NCBI GenBank assembly: GCA_001817755.1
Contig: MHIY01000012.1
Location: 11,145-37,970, forward strand
From: Candidatus Colwellbacteria bacterium RIFCSPLOWO2_01_FULL_48_10
GTDB taxonomy: Bacteria; Patescibacteriota; Minisyncoccia; UBA6257; Colwellbacteraceae
Direction of reading: 5' to 3'
DNA length: 26,826 bases
Made by a program: the position numbers and the translations under genes
Part shown: positions 21,320-26,826 of the stretch, in pieces
Layout of the letters: every line of letters starts with the position of its first letter
Numbering within the stretch: position 1 is the stretch's first letter
Notes under the pieces: generated by a model
The model's input: the letters and a program-made list of their open reading frames with translations, nothing else
The model's database searches: none
Told to the model about the DNA's origin: nothing

Positions 21320-22055
21320 AATTTATTTCAATGCTCGCAAATTTATCTTTGGCTATTATAACATGATCCAAGAGGTTGATGCCAAGGATCTTTCCGGTAG
21401 CGACGATCTGTTTTGTAACTTCGATGTCGGCCTCGCTCGGATTGACCACGCCGGAGGGATGATTGTGCGCCAAGATCACGCCAACCGCCCCGTATTCTAT
21501 CGCCGGGCGGAAAACTTCGCGCGGATGTATAAGATTCGAATTCACTGTGCCGATGGATATAACCTCGTCGTGCGCCACGCGGTGGTGGGCGTCGATGTAT
21601 ATTCCGTGTAGATACTCTTTGGGCAAGTCACGCATCTCGCTCAGATACTCATAGACGTCTTTCGCAGTCCTTATCGTGGCCACCGATCCTCTGCGCTCAT
21701 AGAACCTTCTGCCCAACTCGAAACAGGCTACTATCTGCGCCGCTTTCCCCGCCGGTATTCCCAAGTCTTCGGCCAACTTACCCGGATTTTTCTGGTTTAC
21801 GAGCATCTTTTCGCCGTATTCACGGCTGATGCGAGCAGTCATCTCTAAGACACCTTCTTTTTTGGTGCCGGTGTTCAAAACCACTGCCAGAAGCTCTTTG
21901 ACCGAAAGGGCGGAAGGGCCATATTTCGCAAGTTTCTCGCGCGGCTTGTCTTCGGCGGCAAGGTCGCGAATCTTCAACGAATACTTTTTACCCTCGCCAT
22001 CCAGTATAAGGTCGCTGTCGGTGCGCAACGCATACAAACCTGTTTTCATGTTCAA
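21312..22055 (-). CDS. radC: RadC/JAB-domain DNA repair protein
   Basis: 247 residues. The N-terminal part has an HhH-like segment (about 90-112, NPGKLAEDLGIPAGKAAQIVAC). The C-terminal JAB1/MPN domain carries the metal motif H-N-H-P-S-G (197-202) with the downstream acidic residue in S-E-A-D, and the upstream strand GIYIDAHHRVAHDEVISIGTVNSNLIHPREVF. RadC-family proteins are widespread but their molecular role remains debated. It is cotranscribed with the 96-aa gene. The first Met (MNMKTGLYALRTDSD) is preceded by a TATAC-like box on the minus strand. Confidence 0.9.
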   Translation of the reverse strand: MNMKTGLYALRTDSDLILDGEGKKYSLKIRDLAAEDKPREKLAKYGPSALSVKELLAVVLNTGTKKEGVLEMTARISREYGEKMLVNQKNPGKLAEDLGIPAGKAAQIVACFELGRRFYERRGSVATIRTAKDVYEYLSEMRDLPKEYLHGIYIDAHHRVAHDEVISIGTVNSNLIHPREVFRPAIEYGAVGVILAHNHPSGVVNPSEADIEVTKQIVATGKILGINLLDHVIIAKDKFASIEINYD

Positions 22056-22165
22056 AAGTATATCAGATAGCCCGACTTACAACTATTTTCGGTATGAAGA
22101 AAAAATGAATTTTGGGGCCGACATCAAAACCTCCGTAGGCGAAAATGCGCCAGACAACGAGATTG

Positions 22166-22174
22166 TGGTATAAT
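22166..22174 (+). promoter_or_regulatory. Extended -10 giving a leaderless message
   Basis: TGGTATAAT (TG at 22166-22167, TATAAT 22169-22174) lies 7 nt before ATG 22182. Transcription would start at or next to the start codon. Confidence 0.65.
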
Positions 22175-22181
22175 AACTTCG

Positions 22182-22322
22182 ATGAATTGTTTCAACTGCA
22201 AATATCCGCTTGAAAAGAAAACCCTAAAGGCAAAGCTTATCTTGTCCCGAACCTGCCGGAACTGCGGCAAGAAACAGGCTCCCCGTCAATCTCAGAGGCC
22301 CATGAAACCCACAAGGAAATAG
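22182..22322 (+). CDS. 46-residue zinc-ribbon protein
   Basis: MNCFNCKYPLEKKTLKAKLILS... with C-x2-C at residues 3-6 and C-x2-C-G-K (RTCRNCGKK) at 25-28. Together these make a four-cysteine zinc ribbon, followed by a basic tail (KKQAPRQSQRPMKPTRK). The size and tail suggest a nucleic-acid-binding or ribosome-associated protein. The start is fixed by an extended -10 only 7 nt upstream, so the mRNA is probably leaderless. It is followed 6 nt later by a multibranched fold. Not assigned to a known family. Confidence 0.7.
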   Translation: MNCFNCKYPLEKKTLKAKLILSRTCRNCGKKQAPRQSQRPMKPTRK

Positions 22323-22328
22323 CTAACT

Positions 22329-22462
22329 AGCTCGATAGCGCTCTGGATTACCAGGGCGTTTAGCTTCTTAGCTCCTCGTTCCGCGAAGCGGAACTCGCAG
22401 TCTAGTAACTCAAGACTTACTAAAGAACTAGACTTTGTTGTAATCAACAATGCTATCGAGCT
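22329..22462. ncRNA. Multibranched RNA-like fold
   Basis: Closing stem AGCTCGATAGC (22329-22339) with GCTATCGAGCT (22452-22462), 11 perfect pairs. Inside: GCTCTGG-ATTA-CCAGGGC (22340-22357), GTTCCGC-GAA-GCGGAAC (22378-22394), AGTCTAG...CTAGACT (22399-22434, with an alternative TAGTAA/TTACTA inner stem) and TTGTTG-TAAT-CAACAA (22435-22450); a weak AGCT/AGCT lies at 22362-22373. Nearly every base is in a helix. It lies between convergent genes, so the strand is unknown. Not a known family by eye (not 5S, not tRNA). Confidence 0.55.
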
Positions 22463-22488
22463 TCGGCACTAACGAGCCATGTCGCTAT

Positions 22489-22785
22489 CTACGGTTTCAG
22501 TATTGCCCACATACGCATGGCTTCCTCCTCGATCACAGAACCGTCGTATTCCCCGCTATGCGCGGTCTGCCCTTCGTAGACCGGCTTTTTTTGGTCCAGA
22601 TGGAGATTAAATACCCAGTTATTTGCATCTCTCTCCTTTACGTACAAGTGAAAACGCGGATAGCCGCCGCGCACCAGGTCGCGCGTAAAGGCCTGCTCGC
22701 CCGGATTCGAATGTTGGAGCACGTAACCTATCCGCCGGGCAGTCGCGATAAGGGTTTCTTTTGGTTTGGGAATTAATAACTTCAT
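22489..22785 (-). CDS. Conserved-type 98-residue protein
   Basis: From ATG at 22785-22783: MKLLIPKPKETLIATARRIGYVLQ..., then ARRIGYVLQHSNPGEQAFTR, YPRFHLYVKERD, VFNLHLDQKKPVYEGQTAHSGEYDG and EEEAMRMW. The pattern 'P-R-F-H-x-Y-V-K ... N-L-H-L-D-Q-K-K-P-x-Y ... A-H-x-G-E-Y-D-G' is a recognisable CPR conserved hypothetical (from memory), probably an alpha/beta domain. The His and acidic residues could form an active or metal site, but no reaction is known. An open frame upstream of this Met crosses a promoter-like region and the inverted repeat, so the internal Met is preferred. Confidence 0.75.
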   Translation of the reverse strand: MKLLIPKPKETLIATARRIGYVLQHSNPGEQAFTRDLVRGGYPRFHLYVKERDANNWVFNLHLDQKKPVYEGQTAHSGEYDGSVIEEEAMRMWAILKP

Positions 22786-22840
22786 TTTCGCAATTCTCGC
22801 ATTAAAAAGAGCTTTAGCCAACTCTTGCCTCTGGGTGTAA

Positions 22841-23026
22841 CTTTGAATTACGAAACGGACATATGTGATATAATACCAATGATATTTTTCTGGTCTTTCT
22901 CTCAAATTTTGGCTGAAAATCCGCTACTACTCGTCGAATTAACCTCTGGCTAGTCCGTCCTCACATTATCGAATTTTCATCACAAAATTTGAAAGAAATC
23001 CTCAGAAACCGTTTCGTAATTCAAAG
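22841..23026. repeat. 186-bp nested inverted-repeat element
   Basis: Outer arms CTTTGAATTACGAAACGG (22841-22858) and its exact reverse complement (23009-23026). Inner arms TCAAATTTTG (22902-22911) and CAAAATTTGA (22983-22992), with further partial symmetry (GAAAAT / ATTTTC). It fills the gap between the divergent 98-aa (-) and 149-aa (+) genes, whose promoters would lie in or beside it (TATAATA-like at about 22869-22875). MITE-like or a two-way regulatory foldback. Confidence 0.65.
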
Positions 23027-23050
23027 TGTGTAAGATTAAGATAAATTATT

Positions 23051-23500
23051 ATGTCTGACTTGGAGCTGTTGGTTCCCGAATTTGAATATCGACCCAAGGG
23101 AATCGTCTGGCACATTGTGTTCGGCATCTTGGCCACGAGCGCGGCCGCGCTTGCGTGGTTCTTTGGGGACCGCACTTTCACAACACTCATTGCCGTAATC
23201 TGGATGATATTGATCATGAGACAATTCAAAAAGCCCGCCCTCGTTACCCTGCGCATCGACGATAAAGGATTATCCATCGGAACAAAAACTTGGGAATACA
23301 AAGAGCTTAAAAATTTCTCAATTGCCGAGATAGAGACCAAAAAACGCCTTGTCATAACACCGTCCGGCCGTTTTCAAGTCGCTATCAAAATTCCCATAAG
23401 CGACCCATCAAGCGTAGCGGCAAAATTGAATCATTACCTTTCTCAAGTAGAATATGAAGAATCTTTGCTAGAGTCTCTGGCAAGGATGCTGAGGATTTGA
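23051..23500 (+). CDS. Two-TM membrane protein with PH-like domain
   Basis: 149 residues. After a polar start (MSDLELLVPEFEYRPKG), a hydrophobic hairpin covers about 18-57 (IVWHIVFGILATSAAALAWFF and TLIAVIWMILIM). A beta-rich cytoplasmic domain follows (PALVTLRIDDKGLSIGTKTWEYKELKNFSIAEIETKKRLVITPSGRF), resembling the bPH/PH-like modules of small bacterial membrane proteins, and a C-terminal helix. Lipid or protein binding is inferred only. A PH-like protein of this shape is frequent in CPR genomes. Confidence 0.7.
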   Translation: MSDLELLVPEFEYRPKGIVWHIVFGILATSAAALAWFFGDRTFTTLIAVIWMILIMRQFKKPALVTLRIDDKGLSIGTKTWEYKELKNFSIAEIETKKRLVITPSGRFQVAIKIPISDPSSVAAKLNHYLSQVEYEESLLESLARMLRI

Positions 23501-23547
23501 AACCGCGCTTAACCAATTGAAATGCTCTCGTGGGAGTTTCGCTGCTC

Positions 23548-23624
23548 GCCCCGCCAAGGCGGGGCTACGCCTCGAGAACCCTCGGTTCTCGAGGTCTCCG
23601 ACACGGTCCGACCCGGGTCGGACC
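23548..23624. repeat. Cluster of three GC-rich palindromes
   Basis: GCCCCGCC-AA-GGCGGGGC (23548-23565), CCTCGAGAACC-CTC-GGTTCTCGAGG (23570-23594) and a 20-bp perfect palindrome (23605-23624, half-site GGTCCGACCC). They stand between the convergent 149-aa gene (+) and tRNA-Arg (-). They lack T-runs, so they are not simple terminators. Confidence 0.75.
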
Positions 23625-23636
23625 GACCCACCCTTC

Positions 23637-23678
23637 GTTCAATTCCTCACTTCGTTGTGCTCTCGTGAGGAATTGAAC
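23637..23678 (-). promoter_or_regulatory. Trailer hairpin that pairs with the tRNA-Arg T-arm
   Basis: GTTCAATTCCTCAC (plus 23637-23650) and its exact reverse complement (23665-23678). The latter, read on the minus strand, is the 3' half of the tRNA-Arg T-arm and acceptor. In the minus-strand precursor the trailer could sequester the tRNA 3' half. Confidence 0.55.
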
Positions 23679-23729
23679 CTCAATTTGCTCCTTCGCAGGG
23701 AGCCGTCCTATCCGTTGAACGACGAGAGC
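23658..23729 (-). tRNA. tRNA-Arg(GCG)
   Basis: Acceptor GCTCTCG/CGAGAGC. Anticodon arm GCTCC-CTGCGAA-GGAGC (anticodon GCG). T-arm TGAGG-TTCAATT-CCTCA. Discriminator A; no encoded CCA. A near copy of its 3' end (TGCTCTCGTG) recurs at 23523-23532. Confidence 0.93.
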
Positions 23730-23819
23730 TTGCAGGCCTAAATATAGTTTCTTACAGGTTTTTTTTCAAATTTGGTGTTTGCGAAGCAATTTTATTTTAT
23801 AAGCCACATCACAAAACTA

Positions 23820-24413
23820 ATGCTTAAAGCAATAATCTTCGACTGGCATGGTGTTCTTGACGATACGAATTGTGCCGGTTACGTGAGTAAACTATCTAAA
23901 ATAATAGGTAAAAGTTTTAATGAAACCCTGGAACAAATGGGGACATTAGATGCCAGATGGGGTAGCGGCGAACTTCCGCCTGAAAAATTTTGGACCAATA
24001 TAAAAGCAATATTCGGGTTGTCTGAAGAAGAAACTGTCTCAATCAAGTCGTATATATTAAATGTTGAGAACAACGCCGCGCTTTGGCAACAGATACCAGA
24101 TTTAGCAAAAAAATATCGCTTAGCAATCCTTTCAGATTGCCCGCTCGATAAACTAAGCATAATCAAGGAAAAGGCCGATCTAAAAGATTTTGAGCAAGCT
24201 TATTTTTCTGCCGAACATGGCATGTCGAAAGAATCCGATAAATTCTTTTTATCTCTTCTCCGCGTGATGGGGCTGAAGGCCGAAGAGGCGTTGTTTGTTG
24301 ATGACAAGGTGAAAAATATAGAAAAAGCTCAAAAACTGGGCTTCAACACTTGCTTGTTTTCAAATTCAAAAGACCTAGATGTATGCCTAGCCAAGTATTC
24401 TGGTGTAGAATGA
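23820..24413 (+). CDS. HAD-superfamily hydrolase
   Basis: 197 residues from ATG 23820 (MLKAIIFDWHGVLDDTNC). The frame is open 48 nt further, but the HAD strand starts here. Motif I is F-D-W-H-G-V-L, so the nucleophile Asp8 is present but the usual second Asp is His10. Motif II is I-L-S-D-C-P, motif III has the Lys in M-S-K-E-S-D-K, and motif IV is F-V-D-D-K-V-K-N. The helical cap of 90-100 residues fits the HAD-IA group (phosphoglycolate-phosphatase-like). The phosphate-ester substrate is unknown. It is followed 4 nt later by DoxX, so likely cotranscribed. Confidence 0.85.
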   Translation: MLKAIIFDWHGVLDDTNCAGYVSKLSKIIGKSFNETLEQMGTLDARWGSGELPPEKFWTNIKAIFGLSEEETVSIKSYILNVENNAALWQQIPDLAKKYRLAILSDCPLDKLSIIKEKADLKDFEQAYFSAEHGMSKESDKFFLSLLRVMGLKAEEALFVDDKVKNIEKAQKLGFNTCLFSNSKDLDVCLAKYSGVE

Positions 24414-24417
24414 TCAT

Positions 24418-24867
24418 ATGAACCTCGCTGAATTCGACCGGATATTCATAAAAGAAATGCACCGCTGGGGCGTGCCAACGCTGCGCGTAACCCTGGGAAT
24501 TGTTTTTCTTTGGTTCGGCGCGTTGAAACTCATCGGGGCAAGCCCCGTGGCGAACCTTATCGCCGAAACATATTCGTTTCTGCCCGCCGACCTGTTCCTC
24601 GCCGTTCTGGGATATTGGGAGATCGCGATCGGATTAGGCCTGCTTTTAAACTTTGCTCTTCGCACAACACTGGCCTTGCTATGGCTGCAAATGTTCGGAA
24701 CGCTCGCCTCTCCCCTTTTTAATCCGGAATTGTTTTTCCAAAACGGCAACATTTTTCTCCTTACAACCGAAGGCGAGTTCGTAGTCAAAAATCTGGTCCT
24801 CATCGCCGCGAGCCTTGTCATCGGCGGATATGGCGTGCGAGCCATGGACTCCAGCCAGAAGTCTTGA
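24418..24867 (+). CDS. DoxX-family membrane protein, second copy
   Basis: 149 residues, four TM helices. The first is typical (LRVTLGIVFLWFGALKLIGASPVANLIAETYSFLP), then LGYWEIAIGLGLLLN and VKNLVLIAASLVIGGYGVRAM. It is closer to the DoxX/YkgB group than the paralogue at 16901, and has K-x-x-x-A-S-P-V-A in the first loop. Role: redox or quinone-associated membrane protein, unproven. It begins 4 nt after the HAD hydrolase stop. GC-richer than its upstream neighbour, so the pair may have been joined from different origins. Confidence 0.8.
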   Translation: MNLAEFDRIFIKEMHRWGVPTLRVTLGIVFLWFGALKLIGASPVANLIAETYSFLPADLFLAVLGYWEIAIGLGLLLNFALRTTLALLWLQMFGTLASPLFNPELFFQNGNIFLLTTEGEFVVKNLVLIAASLVIGGYGVRAMDSSQKS

Positions 24868-24898
24868 GTTTTGATGGGCTTGCTATAAAATGTCTTCG

Positions 24899-25081
24899 AT
24901 GAACGTAAGAAAGATTTGGGCGGTAATCGGCTTAGCTGTTGCGATTTTTGCAATTGGAACGTATATTTACAGCCGGTTTTCTCCTACCGTCCAAGCCCCG
25001 ACTGATAGCACCTTTCGCGGACCGACCGGCGGCCCATACGTGAAAGGGCCGACCGAGGATCCACCCATGGGCAGCTATTAG
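24899..25081 (+). CDS. 60-residue exported or anchored peptide
   Basis: MNVRKIWAVIGLAVAIFAIGTYIYSRF, one TM or signal segment, followed by a Gly/Pro/Thr-rich tail (PTDSTFRGPTGGPYVKGP...). TATAAA at 24884-24889 makes ATG 24899 a near-leaderless start; an ATG at 24890 would add three residues but overlaps the -10. The tail motif 'F-R-G-P-T-G-x-P-x-V-x-G-P-T' is a familiar CPR low-complexity ending. Function unknown. Confidence 0.65.
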   Translation: MNVRKIWAVIGLAVAIFAIGTYIYSRFSPTVQAPTDSTFRGPTGGPYVKGPTEDPPMGSY

Positions 25082-25115
25082 TAATTAGCGATTGGTTGAT
25101 AATGGCCAAGGGATT

Positions 25116-25143
25116 TAGACAATTGTTGTAAACAAGCTAGAAT
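25116..25143 (+). promoter_or_regulatory. Possible promoter for tRNA-Gly
   Basis: TAGACA (25116-25121) and TAGAAT (25138-25143) with a 16-nt spacer. Transcription would start near 25150 and include the 65-nt stem-loop before the tRNA. Confidence 0.4.
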
Positions 25144-25163
25144 ATAAAAGGCTTTTAGCCATT

Positions 25164-25228
25164 TTCTGACTTCGCTCGGCCCAAACATGGATGGTTACAT
25201 CCGCATTTGGCTCTCTCGCTAGTCAGAA
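25164..25228. repeat. 65-nt conserved stem-loop, copy 2
   Basis: Plus strand: outer stem TTCTGACT/AGTCAGAA (25164-25171, 25221-25228), arm TCGCTCGGCCCAAA, apical hairpin GGATG-GTTA-CATCC (25189-25202), arm ATTTGGCTCTCTCGCTAG. The arms are identical to copy 1 (8459-8523, opposite orientation) and the helices have covaried. It lies 9 nt before tRNA-Gly. Confidence 0.85.
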
Positions 25229-25237
25229 TAGAAAATT

Positions 25238-25308
25238 GCGGGATTAGTATAATGGCAGTACACGATCCTTCCAAGATCGATGCGCCGGTTCGATTCCGGT
25301 ATCCCGCT
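25238..25308 (+). tRNA. tRNA-Gly(TCC)
   Basis: Acceptor GCGGGAT/ATCCCGC. Anticodon arm CGATC-CTTCCAA-GATCG (anticodon TCC). T-arm GCCGG-TTCGATT-CCGGT. Discriminator U; no encoded CCA. Confidence 0.95.
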
Positions 25309-25310
25309 CA

Positions 25311-25390
25311 CTGCGTGGGTTTAAAAGCTTGCGGATAAGAATGGAGGGGGCGAGGGGAAAAATTTTTTGCCCGCTCGCCGAGAACGCAGC
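25311..25390 (+). terminator. Closed fold after tRNA-Gly
   Basis: CTGCGT (about 25311-25317) pairs with ACGCAG (about 25384-25389). Inside, GGCGAG pairs with CTCGCC around an AAAAATTTTTT core. It probably ends the tRNA-Gly transcript. Confidence 0.45.
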
Positions 25391-25415
25391 CCATAACGTT
25401 AACCGTACGGTTTCA

Positions 25416-25444
25416 TTGCTTTAAAATTTTGCCTTTGGTAGAAT
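25416..25444 (+). promoter_or_regulatory. Promoter of the riboswitch-reductase unit
   Basis: TTGCTT (25416-25421), 17-nt spacer, TAGAAT (25439-25444). The start would be near 25452, just before the riboswitch. Confidence 0.5.
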
Positions 25445-25463
25445 TATAAAGTTAAAATTTAAA

Positions 25464-25590
25464 AGTGGTTGTTTGGTGAAGTCGGTGTAAATCCGACACT
25501 ATCGTGTAACGGTGATTCTTGTTCAAACAGGATTAGTCCGGTCCCATACAGACGAGACTCGCGTCTCCCACTAGCCCACGCAGGCAATAA
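25464..25590 (+). ncRNA. Cobalamin (B12) riboswitch
   Basis: The conserved core is visible: GGTGAAGTCGGTGTAAATCC continuing GACAC, in which GTCGG-TGTAAAT-CCGAC is the P3-like hairpin. Then comes CGTGTAACGGTGA (the counterpart of CGCCACTGTGA) and AGTCCGGTCCC...CAGACG, as in B12 riboswitches. A terminator follows at 25623. It sits in the leader of a ribonucleotide reductase gene, a known cobalamin-riboswitch target. With B12 bound, the terminator is expected to form and silence the gene. Confidence 0.8.
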
Positions 25591-25622
25591 TTCGGCTTTT
25601 ACTCTAAAAGTATTCTTATTGG

Positions 25623-25646
25623 CTTACGCGGGTGCGTAAGTTTTTT
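25623..25646 (+). terminator. Riboswitch-controlled terminator
   Basis: CTTACGC-GGGT-GCGTAAG followed directly by TTTTTT, located between the riboswitch core and the reductase ATG. Confidence 0.85.
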
Positions 25647-25668
25647 GGTTTTGTAATAAATAAAAGAC

Positions 25669-26826
25669 ATGATACAAAAAGTTAAAAAGAGAAACGGAAC
25701 GTTGGTTGATTTTGATCGTGAGAAAATAAGCCTTGCCATTGAAAAGGCCTTTATCGCGGTGCGTGGCGGCATCGACAAGGTGAAATTAAAAGAAATTACC
25801 GACTCGGCTGTTATATTAATTGATAACAAATTTACGGAAGCTATCCCTCCGGTTGAAGCGATACAGGACGCGGTCGAAACGAACATTATGGAGAACGGTT
25901 TTCACGATGTTGCGAAAGCCTACATCGTTTATCGCTATCAGCACTCCAAAATCCGCGAAGAGAAGAAAAAAGAAACCATAAAAAAGATCGCCGAAAATGT
26001 GCTCATGGTTGTGAAGCGTTCCGGAGTCAAAGAATTATTCTCAACCGAGAAAATTGTTAAGACGCTTTCACGTTATACCAAAGGACTAGAAAAAGATGTT
26101 GACGTAAATGAAATAGCTCGCCAGTGCCAAGCCGAAGTTTACGACGGCATCACTACCATCGAAGTGACCCGCGCTCTTATAATGGTTGTTCGTTCGAATA
26201 TTGAGCGCGACCCGGCTTATTCAAAAGTAGCCTCGGGCCTTTTGCTCGACAAATTATATAAAGATGTTTTTGGCGCCGGCTTTGACTATGCCAAATTGCC
26301 GGAACTCCACTCCAAAGTTTTTATAAAGAATATTAAAGACGCGGTAGCAAACGGTTATCTTGATGCTCGCATGCTCGACTTTGATCTGGATAAATTATCC
26401 AAGTCTCTTAAACTCGACAACGACAGCCTATTTGAATACATGGGCCTCGAGATCCTTTCTTCAAGATATTTCATCGAGAACCCCAATACCAAAACATCGA
26501 TTGAGACTCCTCAGATGTTTTGGATGCGTATCGGGATGGGTACGGCACTGCTTGAGGATGCGGCAAAACGCAACGACGTTGCCCTACAATTTTATGAGGT
26601 TTTATCAGGGTTTTATTACACTCCCGGTGGCCGAACTCTATTTCAGGCAGGTGCAAAAAAAGCTCAGCTCTCAAACTGTTTCCTTAATGTTGTGCCGGAC
26701 TCACTTGATGCTATTTTCAAAACTTTTAGCGATAACGCCCAATATCTAAAATGGTCCGGTGGTACCGGCACCAGCTGGACTCCATTGCGTGCGACCGGAG
26801 CTTATATCAAAGGCACCGCCGTCAGT
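25669..26826 (+). CDS. Ribonucleoside-diphosphate reductase large subunit, partial
   Basis: 386 codons, open to the window end. Start MIQKVKKRNGTLVDFDREKISLAIEKAF is an ATP-cone (about 3-95) with V-x-K-R-N-G and F-D-x-E-K-I. A second cone-like unit follows at about 115-200 (VKRSGVKELFSTEKIVKTL...). The catalytic barrel then begins: T-P-Q-M-F-W-M-R, Y-T-P-G-G-R-T-L-F-x-A-G, L-S-N-C-F-L (first redox Cys), W-S-G-G-T-G-T-S-W-T-P-L-R. It reduces ribonucleotides to deoxyribonucleotides. The radical cysteine and class-defining C-terminus lie outside the window, so class I or II cannot be told. A B12 riboswitch with terminator controls it. No Shine-Dalgarno is seen. Confidence 0.92.
   Translation, partial: MIQKVKKRNGTLVDFDREKISLAIEKAFIAVRGGIDKVKLKEITDSAVILIDNKFTEAIPPVEAIQDAVETNIMENGFHDVAKAYIVYRYQHSKIREEKKKETIKKIAENVLMVVKRSGVKELFSTEKIVKTLSRYTKGLEKDVDVNEIARQCQAEVYDGITTIEVTRALIMVVRSNIERDPAYSKVASGLLLDKLYKDVFGAGFDYAKLPELHSKVFIKNIKDAVANGYLDARMLDFDLDKLSKSLKLDNDSLFEYMGLEILSSRYFIENPNTKTSIETPQMFWMRIGMGTALLEDAAKRNDVALQFYEVLSGFYYTPGGRTLFQAGAKKAQLSNCFLNVVPDSLDAIFKTFSDNAQYLKWSGGTGTSWTPLRATGAYIKGTAVS

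Noticed and set aside
22786..22905. Upstream extension of the 98-residue protein
   Set aside because: It crosses the inverted-repeat arm and a TATAAT-like box. The family-like start is the internal Met.
1..26826. CRISPR array, prophage or insertion sequence
   Set aside because: No regularly spaced repeats, cas genes, phage structural genes or transposase frames were seen.

Overview
The window looks like a piece of a small, compact bacterial genome of the Candidate Phyla Radiation (Patescibacteria, most like Parcubacteria-type lineages). This is inferred from gene content and style. ValRS and IF-2 are unusually short. Small proteins of kinds often met in CPR genomes are present: a 59-aa PGE/SGQY...LVDPTKH protein, a 53-aa 'LYKKKFG...AIYKP'-like protein, and a 98-aa 'HLDQKKP...GEYDG' protein. 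Exported proteins carry 'KGFIALPILIG' or 'WWNPFSW' N termini. Several genes lack a Shine-Dalgarno and sit 7-10 nt behind a -10 box. Four of the five tRNA genes do not encode CCA.

Layout. 1-5205: AT-rich accessory block. A strongly folded leader RNA (281-383) precedes a one-TM protein, a secreted proline-rich protein, a 1141-aa all-helical protein of unknown function and a 53-aa protein. 5200-6290: a gene-poor stretch of foldback and inverted-repeat elements, one enclosing a YjzC-like gene. 6265-6821: a DinJ/YafQ-type toxin-antitoxin pair with a perfect operator palindrome touching the antitoxin start codon. 6843-12083: GC-richer core block with tsaD, a small membrane protein, valS, a PrsW-like protease, an Hsp20 and a coiled-coil protein. 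12103-13185: tRNA-Leu, then a promoter-to-terminator non-coding unit of about 650 nt holding a 42-nt piece nearly identical to the 790 loop of 16S rRNA and a tRNA-like 3' domain, then tRNA-Cys. 13201-15074: infB-rbfA on the minus strand. 15168-18627: a small Cys/His membrane protein, an MFS transporter, DoxX, an NAD(P)H-flavin oxidoreductase and a PAS protein. 18839-22055 (minus): exported protein, tRNA-Ser, LAGLIDADG endonuclease, a 96-aa protein and radC. 22182-25308: small conserved proteins, a multibranched RNA-like fold, tRNA-Arg with an anti-T-arm hairpin, an HAD hydrolase, a second DoxX and tRNA-Gly. 25416-26826: a cobalamin riboswitch with its terminator, followed by the start of a ribonucleotide reductase large subunit running off the end.

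Strongest candidate for something undescribed: a 65-nt stem-loop present twice, in opposite orientation (8459-8523 and 25164-25228). Its single-stranded arms are identical, but its helices differ by compensatory changes (two pairs in the outer stem, two in the apical stem), as expected of a selected RNA or DNA structure. Other candidates are the leader RNA at 281-383, the 12.3-12.9 kb RNA, the fold at 22329-22462, and the operon around the 1141-aa protein.

All calls come from reading the sequence. No database or folding program was run.
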